Source of the DNA: Bacillota bacterium
GTDB lineage: Bacteria > Bacillota > Clostridia > Christensenellales > Aristaeellaceae
NCBI GenBank assembly: GCA_023411375.1
Contig: JAEYOW010000002.1
Coordinates: 1 to 30,349 of the forward strand
Direction: 5' to 3'
DNA: 30,349 nucleotides
Made by a program: the position numbers and the translations under genes. Below are positions 1 to 7,384 of this stretch, one piece after another. Position 1 is the first letter of the stretch; each line of letters starts with the position of its first letter. The notes below the pieces were generated by a model. It was not told the origin of the DNA, did not search any database, and saw only the letters and a program-made list of their open reading frames with translations.

Positions 1-40
1 CCCCTTCGTCCCTCCCACCCCCAACATAAAGGAGAAGAGC

Positions 41-913
41 ATGTATCTTTGCGACCAATGGCGTGATTACGAGGTTTTGGACACGGGCGACGGTGAAAAG
101 CTGGAGCGCTGGGGCGAGGTCATTCTGCGCCGGCCCGATCCGCAGGTAATATGGCCCAAGGCGGAACCGAAGCTTTGGGAGCGCGCTCAGGCTGTTTATG
201 AGCGGTCTGAAACCGGCGGCGGGCACTGGACCTTTCACGAAAAGCTGCCGGAGCGCTGGACGATTTCGCTTAACAATCTCAAATTTTATGTAAAGCCCAC
301 GGGCTTCAAGCACACGGGCCTTTTTCCGGAGCAGGCGGCGAATTGGGCCTTCATGCAGGAACAAATCCGGCGCGCGGGTATGCCCGGCCGTCCGGTCAGG
401 GTGCTCAACCTCTTTGCCTACACCGGCGGCGCGACGCTCGCCTGCGCGGCGGCGGGCGCGCACGTAACGCATGTGGACGCCGCCAAAGGCATGGTGCTGT
501 GGGCGAAGGAAAACCGCGACCTGACCGGCCTGCCGGAGGAGAGCACGCGGTTCATCGTGGAGGACGCAAAGGCGTTTGTGCGTCGCGAGCTGCGCCGCGG
601 CAGCCGCTACGACGCGGTTTTGATGGATCCACCCAGCTATGGCAGGGGGCCCAACGGCGAGGTGTGGAAGCTGGAAAACGAGCTGTATGACCTGGTTGAC
701 CTGTGCTCGCAGGTGCTTTCGGACACGCCGGTGTTCTTTTTGATCAATGGTTACACCACGGGCTTTTCCGCGGGCGTGTTGCTAAACATTGCACAGCGCT
801 GTCTGTGCGGCCGTTACGGCGGCAAGGTGGAGGCGGACGAGTTGGCGCTCGGCGTATCGACAGGCGGCGTATTGCCCTGCGGCACCACGGCGCGGTGGTT
901 GCCCAATGCCTGA
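41..913 (+). CDS. Class I SAM-dependent methyltransferase, RlmI/RlmK-like (putative 23S rRNA methyltransferase)
   Basis: A 290-residue protein with a Rossmann-type SAM-binding motif NLFAYTGGA at about residues 123-131, an acidic residue ending the second strand (THVDAAKG, about 143-150), and a catalytic DPPSYGRG motif at about 196-203. Together these mark the RlmI/YccW-like family (COG1092), which methylates rRNA bases. The N-terminal PUA domain of E. coli RlmI is absent, as in the short Bacillota forms. The start is set by AAAGGAGAAG ending four bases before the ATG. The next gene starts inside its last codons (8-base overlap), so the two are translationally coupled and, with tgt and the Nudix gene, form an RNA-modification operon. 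The exact substrate base cannot be read from sequence. Confidence 0.85.
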   Translation: MYLCDQWRDYEVLDTGDGEKLERWGEVILRRPDPQVIWPKAEPKLWERAQAVYERSETGGGHWTFHEKLPERWTISLNNLKFYVKPTGFKHTGLFPEQAANWAFMQEQIRRAGMPGRPVRVLNLFAYTGGATLACAAAGAHVTHVDAAKGMVLWAKENRDLTGLPEESTRFIVEDAKAFVRRELRRGSRYDAVLMDPPSYGRGPNGEVWKLENELYDLVDLCSQVLSDTPVFFLINGYTTGFSAGVLLNIAQRCLCGRYGGKVEADELALGVSTGGVLPCGTTARWLPNA

Positions 914-1634
914 AATCATCTATGAGGACAATCACCTGCTTGTTTCGGTCAAGCCGCCGAATTTGCTCACGCAGGGCGACGCGACAGGGGACGACTGCCT
1001 GCTTGACCAGCTAAAGCGCTATATAAAAGATAAGTATCAAAAGCCGGGCGAGGTTTACCTGGGCCTTGTGCACCGCATGGACAGGCCCGTAGGCGGGCTG
1101 GTGGCCTTTGCGCGAACTAGTAAGGCTGCCTCCCGATTGTCCGGGCAGCTTCGTGCGCACGTGATGGAGCGCGAGTATCTTGCCGTGGTGGAGAGGGGCG
1201 CATCCATGCCCGATGCGGGCGAGCTGCACGATTGGCTTCAAAAGGACGACCAGACAGGCGGCGTATGCGTCGCGCGGCCTGGCGACGAGGGCGCACAGGA
1301 GGCAATTCTATCCTACCGGGTGCTCGCGCGGGACGCCCGGACGGACTCTGCGCTCGCGCACGTGGTTTTGCAAACGGGCCGAAAGCACCAGATTCGCGTG
1401 CAGCTCATGCACAGCGGGCATCCCATCGTATACGACATGCGGTACGGGCACGGCCAGCGCGGAAAGAGCGTCGCGCTCTGGGGGGCGGTGCTGCGGCTGA
1501 ACCACCCGACGCTGAAGGAGCAAATGACGTTTGTAAGCCCTCCGCGCGGGGATGGTTACGGCCCGTACGCGGACGTGATCAGTGCGTTTTTAGCCCGCCT
1601 TTCGGAAAACGGCCGCAACGGCGCGTCTATATGA
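906..1634 (+). CDS. RluA-family pseudouridine synthase
   Basis: A 242-residue RluA/RsuA-type pseudouridine synthase that isomerises uridine in rRNA or tRNA. The signature HRMDRPVGG lies at residues 56-64, with Asp59 as the expected catalytic residue, followed by the family's typical Lys/Ser-rich helix (ARTSKAASRLS). The later motif GRKHQIRVQL is also typical of the family. There is no S4 RNA-binding domain before the catalytic domain, so this is a short, catalytic-domain-only member. The ATG at 906 is chosen because it gives the family's N-terminus (MPEIIYEDNHLL) and overlaps the methyltransferase stop by 8 bases. A longer reading frame runs upstream but only shadows the methyltransferase. 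The target nucleotide is unknown. Confidence 0.88.
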   Translation: MPEIIYEDNHLLVSVKPPNLLTQGDATGDDCLLDQLKRYIKDKYQKPGEVYLGLVHRMDRPVGGLVAFARTSKAASRLSGQLRAHVMEREYLAVVERGASMPDAGELHDWLQKDDQTGGVCVARPGDEGAQEAILSYRVLARDARTDSALAHVVLQTGRKHQIRVQLMHSGHPIVYDMRYGHGQRGKSVALWGAVLRLNHPTLKEQMTFVSPPRGDGYGPYADVISAFLARLSENGRNGASI

Positions 1635-1664
1635 GGCGCGCCGGGCAAATGAAGGAGTGACAAA

Positions 1665-2795
1665 GTGGCGACCCCCAATTTTACGTTCGAGGTATTAAAG
1701 ACCTGTAAGCAAAGCGGCGCGAGGCTGGGCCTTTTGCATACGCCGCACGGGGATATCCATACCCCGGTATACATGCCAGTCGGCACCGCGGCGACCGTCA
1801 AGGCTATGACGCCGCGCGAGATGCTGGAAATCGGCACGGAAATTATGCTTTCCAACACCTACCATCTCCACCTGCGTCCCGGCGAGGATTTGATCCGCGA
1901 GGCGGGAGGGCTGCATAAATTCATGTCCTGGCCAAAACCTATCCTTACAGATAGCGGCGGTTTTCAGGTTTTCTCGCTTTCGGGTATCCGCAAGATCAAG
2001 GAGGAGGGCGTCACCTTCCAGAGCCATCTGGACGGCAGCCGCCGCTTCATCTCCCCCGAGGTGAGCATGGATATCCAGCACGCGCTGGGTTCGGACATCA
2101 TGATGGCGTTTGACGTGTGCACGGCCTACCCCTGCGACCACGCCACCGCGGAAGACGCGATGCACCGCACCCACCGCTGGGCCGCCCGCTGCCAGAAACA
2201 TCACACAAACGACGACCAAACGCTGTTCGGCATTGTACAGGGCGCGTTTTTTAAGGACTTGCGCATCGAAAGCGCGAAAACGCTTACCGATATGGACTTT
2301 TTTGGATATGGCATCGGCGGGCTATCCGTGGGCGAGCCAAAGCCCATTATGTATGATATGCTGGAAGGGCTGATGCCCTATATGTCCGCTGCGAAGCCGC
2401 GTTACCTGATGGGCGTAGGCTCGCCGGATTGCCTGATCGAAGGCGTGCTGCGCGGCGTGGATATGTTTGACTGCGTGCTTGCCACGCGGATTGCGCGCAA
2501 CGGCACCTGCTTTACCACCGACGGCCGGCTGGTGATTAAAAACGCTCAATATGCCCGTGATTTCAGGCCCATCGACGAGGAATGCGACTGCTATGCCTGC
2601 CGCAATTTTTCCCGCGCCTACATCCGCCATCTGTTCAAAGCGGGCGAAATCACCGGCGCGCGGCTTACGAGCATTCACAACCTGCGCTTCCTTCTGCGGC
2701 TGATGGAAAAGGTTCGCGCGGCCATTCAGGAGGACAGGCTGCTGGATTTGCGCAAAGCGTTTTACGAGCGCTACGACATGACACGAAATTTCTAG
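1665..2795 (+). CDS. tgt: Queuine tRNA-ribosyltransferase (tRNA-guanine transglycosylase)
   Basis: A 376-residue enzyme that exchanges guanine-34 of GUN-anticodon tRNAs for preQ1 on the way to queuosine. It has TDSGGFQVFSL with Asp96 (base-binding/general acid), the substrate loop GIGGLSVGEP at 217-226, the nucleophile Asp269 in MFDCVLATRIARNG, and a complete zinc site C307-x-C309-x2-C312-x25-H338. The GTG start is set by AAGGAGTG seven to eight bases upstream. Two normally conserved spots differ. The preQ1-binding loop reads FDVCTAYP rather than the usual FDECTPYP, and the nucleophile loop reads CVLATR rather than CVLPTR. All catalytic and metal residues are present, so activity is expected. 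No queF/queC/queD/queE genes are seen here, so the base may be made elsewhere or salvaged. Confidence 0.96.
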   Translation: MATPNFTFEVLKTCKQSGARLGLLHTPHGDIHTPVYMPVGTAATVKAMTPREMLEIGTEIMLSNTYHLHLRPGEDLIREAGGLHKFMSWPKPILTDSGGFQVFSLSGIRKIKEEGVTFQSHLDGSRRFISPEVSMDIQHALGSDIMMAFDVCTAYPCDHATAEDAMHRTHRWAARCQKHHTNDDQTLFGIVQGAFFKDLRIESAKTLTDMDFFGYGIGGLSVGEPKPIMYDMLEGLMPYMSAAKPRYLMGVGSPDCLIEGVLRGVDMFDCVLATRIARNGTCFTTDGRLVIKNAQYARDFRPIDEECDCYACRNFSRAYIRHLFKAGEITGARLTSIHNLRFLLRLMEKVRAAIQEDRLLDLRKAFYERYDMTRNF

Positions 2796-2808
2796 GAGGC
2801 GCTTGTGC

Positions 2809-3195
2809 GTGCAGACGATTGAGGTCGCGGCCGGCGTGGTGCGCGACAAAACGGGACGTGTGCTGATCTGCCGCCGCAAGGGCGCGCTTGACGGCCTGTG
2901 GGAATTTCCCGGCGGCAAGCGCGAGCCGGGCGAGAGCTTCGCGGATTGCTTAAGGCGCGAACTGTTGGAGGAGCTGGATTTGGCTGTGGAGCCGGGCGAA
3001 ACGCTCGGCGAGGTTGTGCGGCAAGAGGATGGGCGCGTCATCCGGCTAGTGTTTGTGGCGGCGGCGCCCGCCCGCTCCCCCGCCGCTCTCACGCTTCATG
3101 TACACGGCAAGGCCGAATGGGTCTTGCCTGAACAATTGGACGCGTATGAGTTCTGTCCGGCGGACCGGGCGTTTCTGGACAAATGCCTGCTGTAA
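2809..3195 (+). CDS. MutT-like Nudix hydrolase (probable 8-oxo-dGTP diphosphatase)
   Basis: A 128-residue Nudix protein. The Nudix box GX5EX7REUXEE is complete (Gly36, Glu42, REL-LEE at about 50-55); the usual following Gly is Asp (EELDL instead of EELGI). The length, the WEFPGGK context and the ADRAFLDKC C-terminus fit the MutT group that removes oxidised dGTP. I chose GTG at 2809, nine bases after AGGAGG. TTG at 2803 is also in frame but only three bases from the Shine-Dalgarno. The gene follows tgt by 13 bases and is probably the last gene of the operon, with a terminator-like hairpin at 3215. Substrate specificity among Nudix enzymes cannot be fixed by eye. Confidence 0.85.
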   Translation: MQTIEVAAGVVRDKTGRVLICRRKGALDGLWEFPGGKREPGESFADCLRRELLEELDLAVEPGETLGEVVRQEDGRVIRLVFVAAAPARSPAALTLHVHGKAEWVLPEQLDAYEFCPADRAFLDKCLL

Positions 3196-3214
3196 CGAGG
3201 AAATTTTTTCTTCG

Positions 3215-3257
3215 GGCGGACGGAACCTGAACGGTTCTCTGTCCGCCTGTTGTCTTT
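3215..3257 (+). terminator. Candidate intrinsic terminator after the RNA-modification operon
   Basis: GGCGGAC (3215-3221) pairs with GTCCGCC (3241-3247), and GAACC with GGTTC inside it, followed by a loose T-rich run (TGTTGTCTTTT). It sits between the Nudix stop and the nagB promoter. Confidence 0.6.
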
Positions 3258-3290
3258 TGCCGAAAAAACGACGGAAGCAGCCATAATCTA

Positions 3291-3319
3291 TTGACAGCGG
3301 AAATTCCCGGTGCTATACT
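3291..3319 (+). promoter_or_regulatory. Sigma-A-type promoter of nagB
   Basis: TTGACA (3291-3296), a 17-base spacer and TATACT (3314-3319). Transcription would begin near 3326 and give a leader of about 77 bases. The leader contains ATACGTAT, a perfect 8-base palindrome (3371-3378), and an ATGTAT/ATACAT inverted repeat straddling 3330-3355; either could be an operator, but neither matches a site I can name. Confidence 0.8.
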
Positions 3320-3402
3320 TTTACCAAGATGTATTACGTGTAAATCGCCATACATCAAGACTCCATAAAAATACGTATCGATTTATTCAGGGAGGTTTCC
3401 GC

Positions 3403-4128
3403 ATGCAAATTCATCTTTTTGACAACGCGGCTCAGGTTGGCAAGGCTGCCGCCACGCTCATGGCCGCGCAGGTCATCCGCAAGCCCGATTCCGTTATTGG
3501 CCTGGCGACGGGTTCGACACCCATCCCCACCTATCAGGAGCTGATTAACCTGTGCAAAGGCGGCGTGCTGGATTTTTCCCGCGTCAAATCCTTCAACCTG
3601 GACGAATACTGCAATTTACCCGTCGGGCACGAATGCAGCTACCATAGCTTTATGAAGGAAAACCTTTTTGATCATATCAACATTGAGGCGGAGAACACGC
3701 ATGTGCCGGACGGAAACGCCAAAAATCCGCAGGAGGAATGCGCCAGATATGATATGGCGATCAACCGCGCGGGCGGCATTGACGTTCAAATCCTCGGCAT
3801 CGGCCGCAACGGCCACATCGGTTTTAACGAGCCCGCCGACGCGTTTGTGTACGGTTGCCACATCGTCAACCTGACGCAGAGCACCATCGAGGCCAACCGC
3901 CGCTTTTTCGACAGCGAGAAGGACGTGCCGCGCCAGGCCATCAGCCTTGGCGTGGGCAGTATTATGAACGCGCGGCAGGTGCTTTTGCTGGCTACCGGCG
4001 AGGATAAGGCCGAGGCCATCCGCAAGGCCATTTGCGAGGATATCAACCCCAGGACGCAGGCGAGCATCCTGCGCACTCACCCCGACGTCATCTTCCTGCT
4101 GGACAAGGCGGCGGCTGGGCTGCTGTAA
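3403..4128 (+). CDS. nagB: Glucosamine-6-phosphate deaminase
   Basis: A 241-residue NagB that converts glucosamine-6-phosphate to fructose-6-phosphate and ammonia, feeding amino sugars into glycolysis. The phosphate-binding GLATGSTP is at about 33-40 and FNLDEYCNL (Asp67) is the equivalent of the E. coli Asp72 region. GIGRNGHIGFNEP at 132-144 supplies His138 and Glu143, equivalent to His143 and Glu148. The residue matching E. coli Asp141 is Asn136, as in the Gram-positive type. The length fits the short, non-allosteric Gram-positive form. The ATG at 3403 is set by GGGAGG seven bases upstream. The gene is monocistronic with its own promoter and a strong hairpin behind it; no nagA or nagR is nearby. 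Confidence 0.95.
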   Translation: MQIHLFDNAAQVGKAAATLMAAQVIRKPDSVIGLATGSTPIPTYQELINLCKGGVLDFSRVKSFNLDEYCNLPVGHECSYHSFMKENLFDHINIEAENTHVPDGNAKNPQEECARYDMAINRAGGIDVQILGIGRNGHIGFNEPADAFVYGCHIVNLTQSTIEANRRFFDSEKDVPRQAISLGVGSIMNARQVLLLATGEDKAEAIRKAICEDINPRTQASILRTHPDVIFLLDKAAAGLL

Positions 4129-4134
4129 CGGTTC

Positions 4135-4186
4135 ATAGGCAAACAGAAGCGGGACAGGCATAGCTGTCCCGCTTCTGTTTGCCTAT
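4135..4186. terminator. Perfect 23-bp hairpin after nagB
   Basis: The arms 4135-4157 and 4164-4186 are perfectly complementary (ATAGGCAAACAGAAGC begins the left arm) around a 6-base loop, GCATAG. It lies seven bases after the nagB stop. It is much longer than a normal intrinsic terminator and has no T-run directly after it, so it may act as an RNA-stability or processing element instead. Confidence 0.6.
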
Positions 4187-4209
4187 AAACCCGCGGGGGG
4201 CTTGTTTTG

Positions 4210-4311
4210 TTGCTGTTCTCAGGCCGCGACATCATGATAAAAAAAGGAGTCTTTCCTTTCATTCCCATAGCTGTAAGTTCTTCTGAACCCTACGCCTAGC
4301 GTGGGGGTTTT
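4210..4311 (+). ncRNA. Possible small RNA ending in an intrinsic terminator
   Basis: This 170-base gap holds no convincing reading frame. A weak promoter-like pair TTGCTG (4210) and CATGAT (4233-4238), 17 bases apart, is followed by the hairpin-forming AAAGGA/TCCTTT. It ends in a terminator, AACCC-ACGC / GCGT-GGGTT (4286-4309), then TTTT. A terminator pointing right with no protein gene before it other than nagB, which already has a hairpin, suggests either a second nagB terminator or a roughly 70-nt RNA. The call is tentative. Confidence 0.25.
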
Positions 4312-4322
4312 GATATACAAAA

Positions 4323-4347
4323 CCGACGTGAAAATTTTTCACGCCGG
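4323..4347 (-). terminator. Candidate terminator of the pyrophosphatase/pentapeptide operon
   Basis: CCG-CGTGAAAA pairs with TTTTCACG-CGG around one base. Read on the minus strand it follows the pentapeptide-repeat gene by 11 bases and is succeeded by TTTTG. The stem is AT-rich in its centre and the T-run is short. Confidence 0.55.
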
Positions 4348-4358
4348 CGCCCTCCGTA

Positions 4359-5018
4359 CTATTCCACAATCTCAATCCCCAAAAGCCCGCTGAGCTGTAC
4401 GGCCTGTATCGCCGTTACTTTCATCCCGCGCAGGTCAAACAGGTCGATAGTCCAGCCCGCTATTTCGCAGGTCGCCATATTCAGGCCCCTGAGCGGCGTG
4501 CGCATCCACTGCGCTCTGGTCACGTCGCATTCGTCAAAACGGGCCTTGACGAGCTTGACGTTGGACCACAGGCTTTCGCGCAGACGGCAGCGTTCAAACG
4601 CCACCCGGTCCAGCTTGCCGTCTCCCACGGACAGGTAATCCATCATGCAGTCCGTAAATGCGGCGTTCATCAGCACTGCCTCGCCCAGCTCCACGCCGGT
4701 CATACGGCAGTTCAGAAATTGCGCTCTTTGGAAGGTCGCATTGTAAAAACGGCCGTTGCTCAGCTCGCACTTTTCAAACACGCAGTCCACAAAGCTCATA
4801 CGTTTCAACGAAAGCGGCTCAAACACGCAGCGGTCGAACACGCAGCCTGAGAACTCCAGCGTTACACCGGCCAGCTCCTGGAGGCGGCCCTGTGCAAAGC
4901 GGTAGCCAGCCACATCCCCATCATCCTTAAGCGCGGCCTCCGCCACCCCTTGCAAGTCCGTTGTCTCTATTAATTCTTTGGGCAGCTCCGGCCCAATGAT
5001 CGTCCATTTGCCCGCCAT
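4359..5018 (-). CDS. Pentapeptide-repeat protein
   Basis: A 219-residue protein with about 20 consecutive five-residue turns from roughly residue 48 to 200. The central position is mostly F, L or M and the preceding position is often C, N or A (for example FSGCVFDRCVFEPLSL and ARFDECDVTRAQW). This is the pentapeptide-repeat right-handed beta-helix fold (COG1357). The first 45 residues are not repeats. The repeats are Cys/Phe-rich, unlike the A(D/N)LXX repeats of MfpA/Qnr gyrase-protecting proteins, so a quinolone-resistance role is not supported. No signal peptide is seen, so it is probably cytoplasmic. The start follows GGGAGGG by six bases. It lies 62 bases behind hppA on the same strand with a GGCGCG/CGCGCC hairpin between them, so co-transcription is likely. 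The molecular role is unknown. Confidence 0.82.
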   Translation of the reverse strand: MAGKWTIIGPELPKELIETTDLQGVAEAALKDDGDVAGYRFAQGRLQELAGVTLEFSGCVFDRCVFEPLSLKRMSFVDCVFEKCELSNGRFYNATFQRAQFLNCRMTGVELGEAVLMNAAFTDCMMDYLSVGDGKLDRVAFERCRLRESLWSNVKLVKARFDECDVTRAQWMRTPLRGLNMATCEIAGWTIDLFDLRGMKVTAIQAVQLSGLLGIEIVE

Positions 5019-5036
5019 GTGGTTCCCTCCCGCCCG

Positions 5037-5053
5037 GGCGCGGCAAACGCGCC
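5037..5053 (-). other. Intercistronic hairpin between hppA and the pentapeptide gene
   Basis: GGCGCG (5037-5042) and CGCGCC (5048-5053) form a short GC stem with no T-run, so it is more likely an mRNA processing or stability element than a terminator. Confidence 0.35.
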
Positions 5054-5080
5054 GCTCCCCCGTTTGGGATTATCATACCC

Positions 5081-7168
5081 CTAGAACAGCGATGCCGTCA
5101 AGAACAGCGTCGCCATCAGGGAGCTGACCAGCGAAACCACAGTGATCTGCGTATTGATGGAAGGCCCGGCGGTATCCTTAAACGGGTCGCCTACGGTATC
5201 GCCCACCACAGCGGCGCGGTGCGTTTCGCTTCCCTTGCCGCCCTCGTGGCCGGATTCGACGTATTTCTTGGCGTTATCCCACAGGCCGCCCGCGTTGGAC
5301 ATAAACAGCGCGAGCAGCAGACCGCTCAAAATATTGCCCATCAGGTAGCCGCCAATGGCGTTCACCCCACCGATCAGCCCGACGGCAAGGGTCGAAATGA
5401 TCGCGCACAGGCCCGCGGGAATCAGCTCGCGCAAAGCGCCCTGCGTCGCAATATCAATGCAGCGGCCATAGTCCGGTTTCACGCCCGCGCGTCCCTCCTT
5501 CAGCCCCGCGATTTCGCGGAACTGCCGCCTGATCTCGGCAACCATGCGCTGGGCGTTGCGGTCCACCCCCAGAATGAGCATCGCGGAAAACACGGCGGGA
5601 ATGGCGGTACCCACGAGCAGCCCGAAAAACACCGTAGGGTCCGTCAGGCTGAAGCCTGAGATGAGCTGCCTGCCCAGCCGCGCCGCCGCCTCGTTGACCT
5701 CGCTGATGTACGCGCCCAGAAGGCTGATAACCGTAAGCCCCGCCGCGCCGATGGCGAAGCCCTTGGTGACGGCCTTAACGGTGTTGCCAGCGCTGTCCAG
5801 CTCGTCGGTTACGCGCAGCGGCTCCTCGCCCAGGCCGCCCATTTCCGCCAGGCCGCGCGCGTTGTCCACGATGGGGCCGTACGCGTCGTTGGAGATGATC
5901 ATGCCGACGATGGACAGCATGCCAACCGCCGCCATAGAAATACCAAACATCTCATACCCACCGCCGAGGCCTTCGCACAGCTTGTAGGCCACGAGTGCGG
6001 AAACGGCAATTCCCAGCATGGCGGGCAGCGCGGACAGAAAGCCGTAGGCTACGCCGGACAGGATGGTAAACGCCGGACCCGAGCGAGACGCCTTCGCCAC
6101 ATAGCGCACGATCGGCTTGCTGTCGTCGGTAAAGTAATCCGTCGCGACGCCGATGATCACGCCCACCAACAGCCCGACGGTGGATGCGCCCCAGATTTCC
6201 CAGCGGAAGCCGTCAAACAGGGCGGTGCAGAGGGCCGTCAGACCCACGAAAATGCCCGTGGTGACGTAGGTGGATGCGTTGAGCGCCCGGGTGGGACTGC
6301 CGTGGCTGCCGATTTTGGCCATGCTCACGCCCAGCGCAGAAGCCAGCAGCCCAAGCGCGGCGTAGCAGAATACCATCATGGTGTTGACGCCGCCCGCCGA
6401 GCCGTCCAGTGAAACGGCCATCACCAGCGCCGCCGCCATCGCCGCCACGTTGGAATCGAACAGGTCCGCGCCCATGCCCGCCACATCGCCCACGTTATCA
6501 CCCACGTTATCGGCGATCACGGCGGGGTTGCGCGGGTCGTCCTCCGGAATACCAAGCTCCACCTTGCCCACAAGGTCGGCGCTGATATCAGCGGTTTTGG
6601 TAAAGATGCCGCCGCCGGCCTTGGCAAACAGCGCCAAGCTGCTCGCGCCGAAGGAAAAGCCGAGCAAAGCCGTGGTATCGCCGGTCAACAGCAGCACAAA
6701 CGCGACGCCCAACAGGCTCATGCTCACCACGCCCAGACCCATCACAGCGCCGCCGCGAAAACCAAGCAGAAACGCGGGCTTGATGCCGGCTCTGGATGCC
6801 TCCGCCGTTTTGGTATTGGCCATGGTCGCTACATAGATGCCGAGCTTTCCCGTCAGAGCGGAAATTACCGTACCGGCAAGATAGGACAGCGCCATCGACA
6901 GATTGTCAAGCGCTCCCCCCTGCCATACAGGGCGCGGCAGCAACACGAAGATCACCACCGCGGCTACGCCCGCGAAGCGGGCAAGCAACGCATATTCCTT
7001 TCGCAGAAATACGTTTGCGCCCTCCCTGATCAGTTGACCGACGCTTTCAATTTTGGGGTTGGCGCGCTTTTGCCGCTTGACCCACGCGGCAAGGTAGGCG
7101 GCAAAAGCCAGGGCAACGGCCGCGGCAAGGAACGAAAGCAGGTAAAAGAAACGAATGCTGGGTGTCAT
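5081..7168 (-). CDS. hppA: Membrane-bound proton-translocating pyrophosphatase (K+-independent type)
   Basis: A 695-residue, highly hydrophobic protein (the family has about 16 membrane helices) that hydrolyses pyrophosphate and pumps ions out of the cytoplasm. The catalytic signature DLVGKVELGIPEDDPRN (about 198-214), DNVGDNVGDVAGMGADLFDS (220-239) and NDAYGPIVDNARG (427-439) are intact. The C-terminal DTVGDPFKDTAGPSIN motif is also intact. At the position that separates the subfamilies this protein reads GNTVKAVTKG, with Lys465 and Thr468. This Lys replaces the Ala of K+-dependent enzymes, and K+-independent family members are proton pumps. The start follows GGAGGG by six bases. It is divergent from phosphofructokinase across a 216-base gap. 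Confidence 0.96.
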   Translation of the reverse strand: MTPSIRFFYLLSFLAAAVALAFAAYLAAWVKRQKRANPKIESVGQLIREGANVFLRKEYALLARFAGVAAVVIFVLLPRPVWQGGALDNLSMALSYLAGTVISALTGKLGIYVATMANTKTAEASRAGIKPAFLLGFRGGAVMGLGVVSMSLLGVAFVLLLTGDTTALLGFSFGASSLALFAKAGGGIFTKTADISADLVGKVELGIPEDDPRNPAVIADNVGDNVGDVAGMGADLFDSNVAAMAAALVMAVSLDGSAGGVNTMMVFCYAALGLLASALGVSMAKIGSHGSPTRALNASTYVTTGIFVGLTALCTALFDGFRWEIWGASTVGLLVGVIIGVATDYFTDDSKPIVRYVAKASRSGPAFTILSGVAYGFLSALPAMLGIAVSALVAYKLCEGLGGGYEMFGISMAAVGMLSIVGMIISNDAYGPIVDNARGLAEMGGLGEEPLRVTDELDSAGNTVKAVTKGFAIGAAGLTVISLLGAYISEVNEAAARLGRQLISGFSLTDPTVFFGLLVGTAIPAVFSAMLILGVDRNAQRMVAEIRRQFREIAGLKEGRAGVKPDYGRCIDIATQGALRELIPAGLCAIISTLAVGLIGGVNAIGGYLMGNILSGLLLALFMSNAGGLWDNAKKYVESGHEGGKGSETHRAAVVGDTVGDPFKDTAGPSINTQITVVSLVSSLMATLFLTASLF

Positions 7169-7323
7169 GCTGATCCCTCCTGCGCACAGTATATTTTGCT
7201 GTTCTGAAAGTAATCCAAATCCTTCTAATTTCTTTTATTCCTTGCATCGACTCCTTTTTCCTGCCTTTTGACCCACACATGCCTGATCTGGTGTGCGCAC
7301 GTCGCAGGGCATGCAAATTCGCA

Positions 7324-7352
7324 TTGTAAAGCCCGAATGGGCATGCTATAAT
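7324..7352 (+). promoter_or_regulatory. Promoter of phosphofructokinase gene
   Basis: TTGTAA (7324-7329), a 17-base spacer and a perfect TATAAT (7347-7352) with an extended -10 (TGC before it). The start would be near 7359, leaving a short leader of about 26 bases. On the opposite strand hppA has only weak promoter-like sequence in this gap (TTGGAT and TATACT, 19 apart). Confidence 0.75.
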
Positions 7353-7384
7353 GGAATCAGTCATTCAAAGGGAGGCGTCTTCAT

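Noticed and set aside
744..1000. Overlapping frames on both strands within the methyltransferase and pseudouridine synthase genes
   Set aside because: They are shadows of the GC-rich coding frame, without ribosome sites or protein motifs.
4077..4268. 63-codon minus-strand frame running from the gap into the nagB end
   Set aside because: No recognisable domain, it crosses the perfect hairpin and nagB coding sequence, and its ribosome site is poor.
4359..5018. Pentapeptide protein as a Qnr/MfpA-like quinolone-resistance factor
   Set aside because: The repeats lack the A(D/N)LXX pattern and are Cys/Phe-rich; only the general fold is supported.
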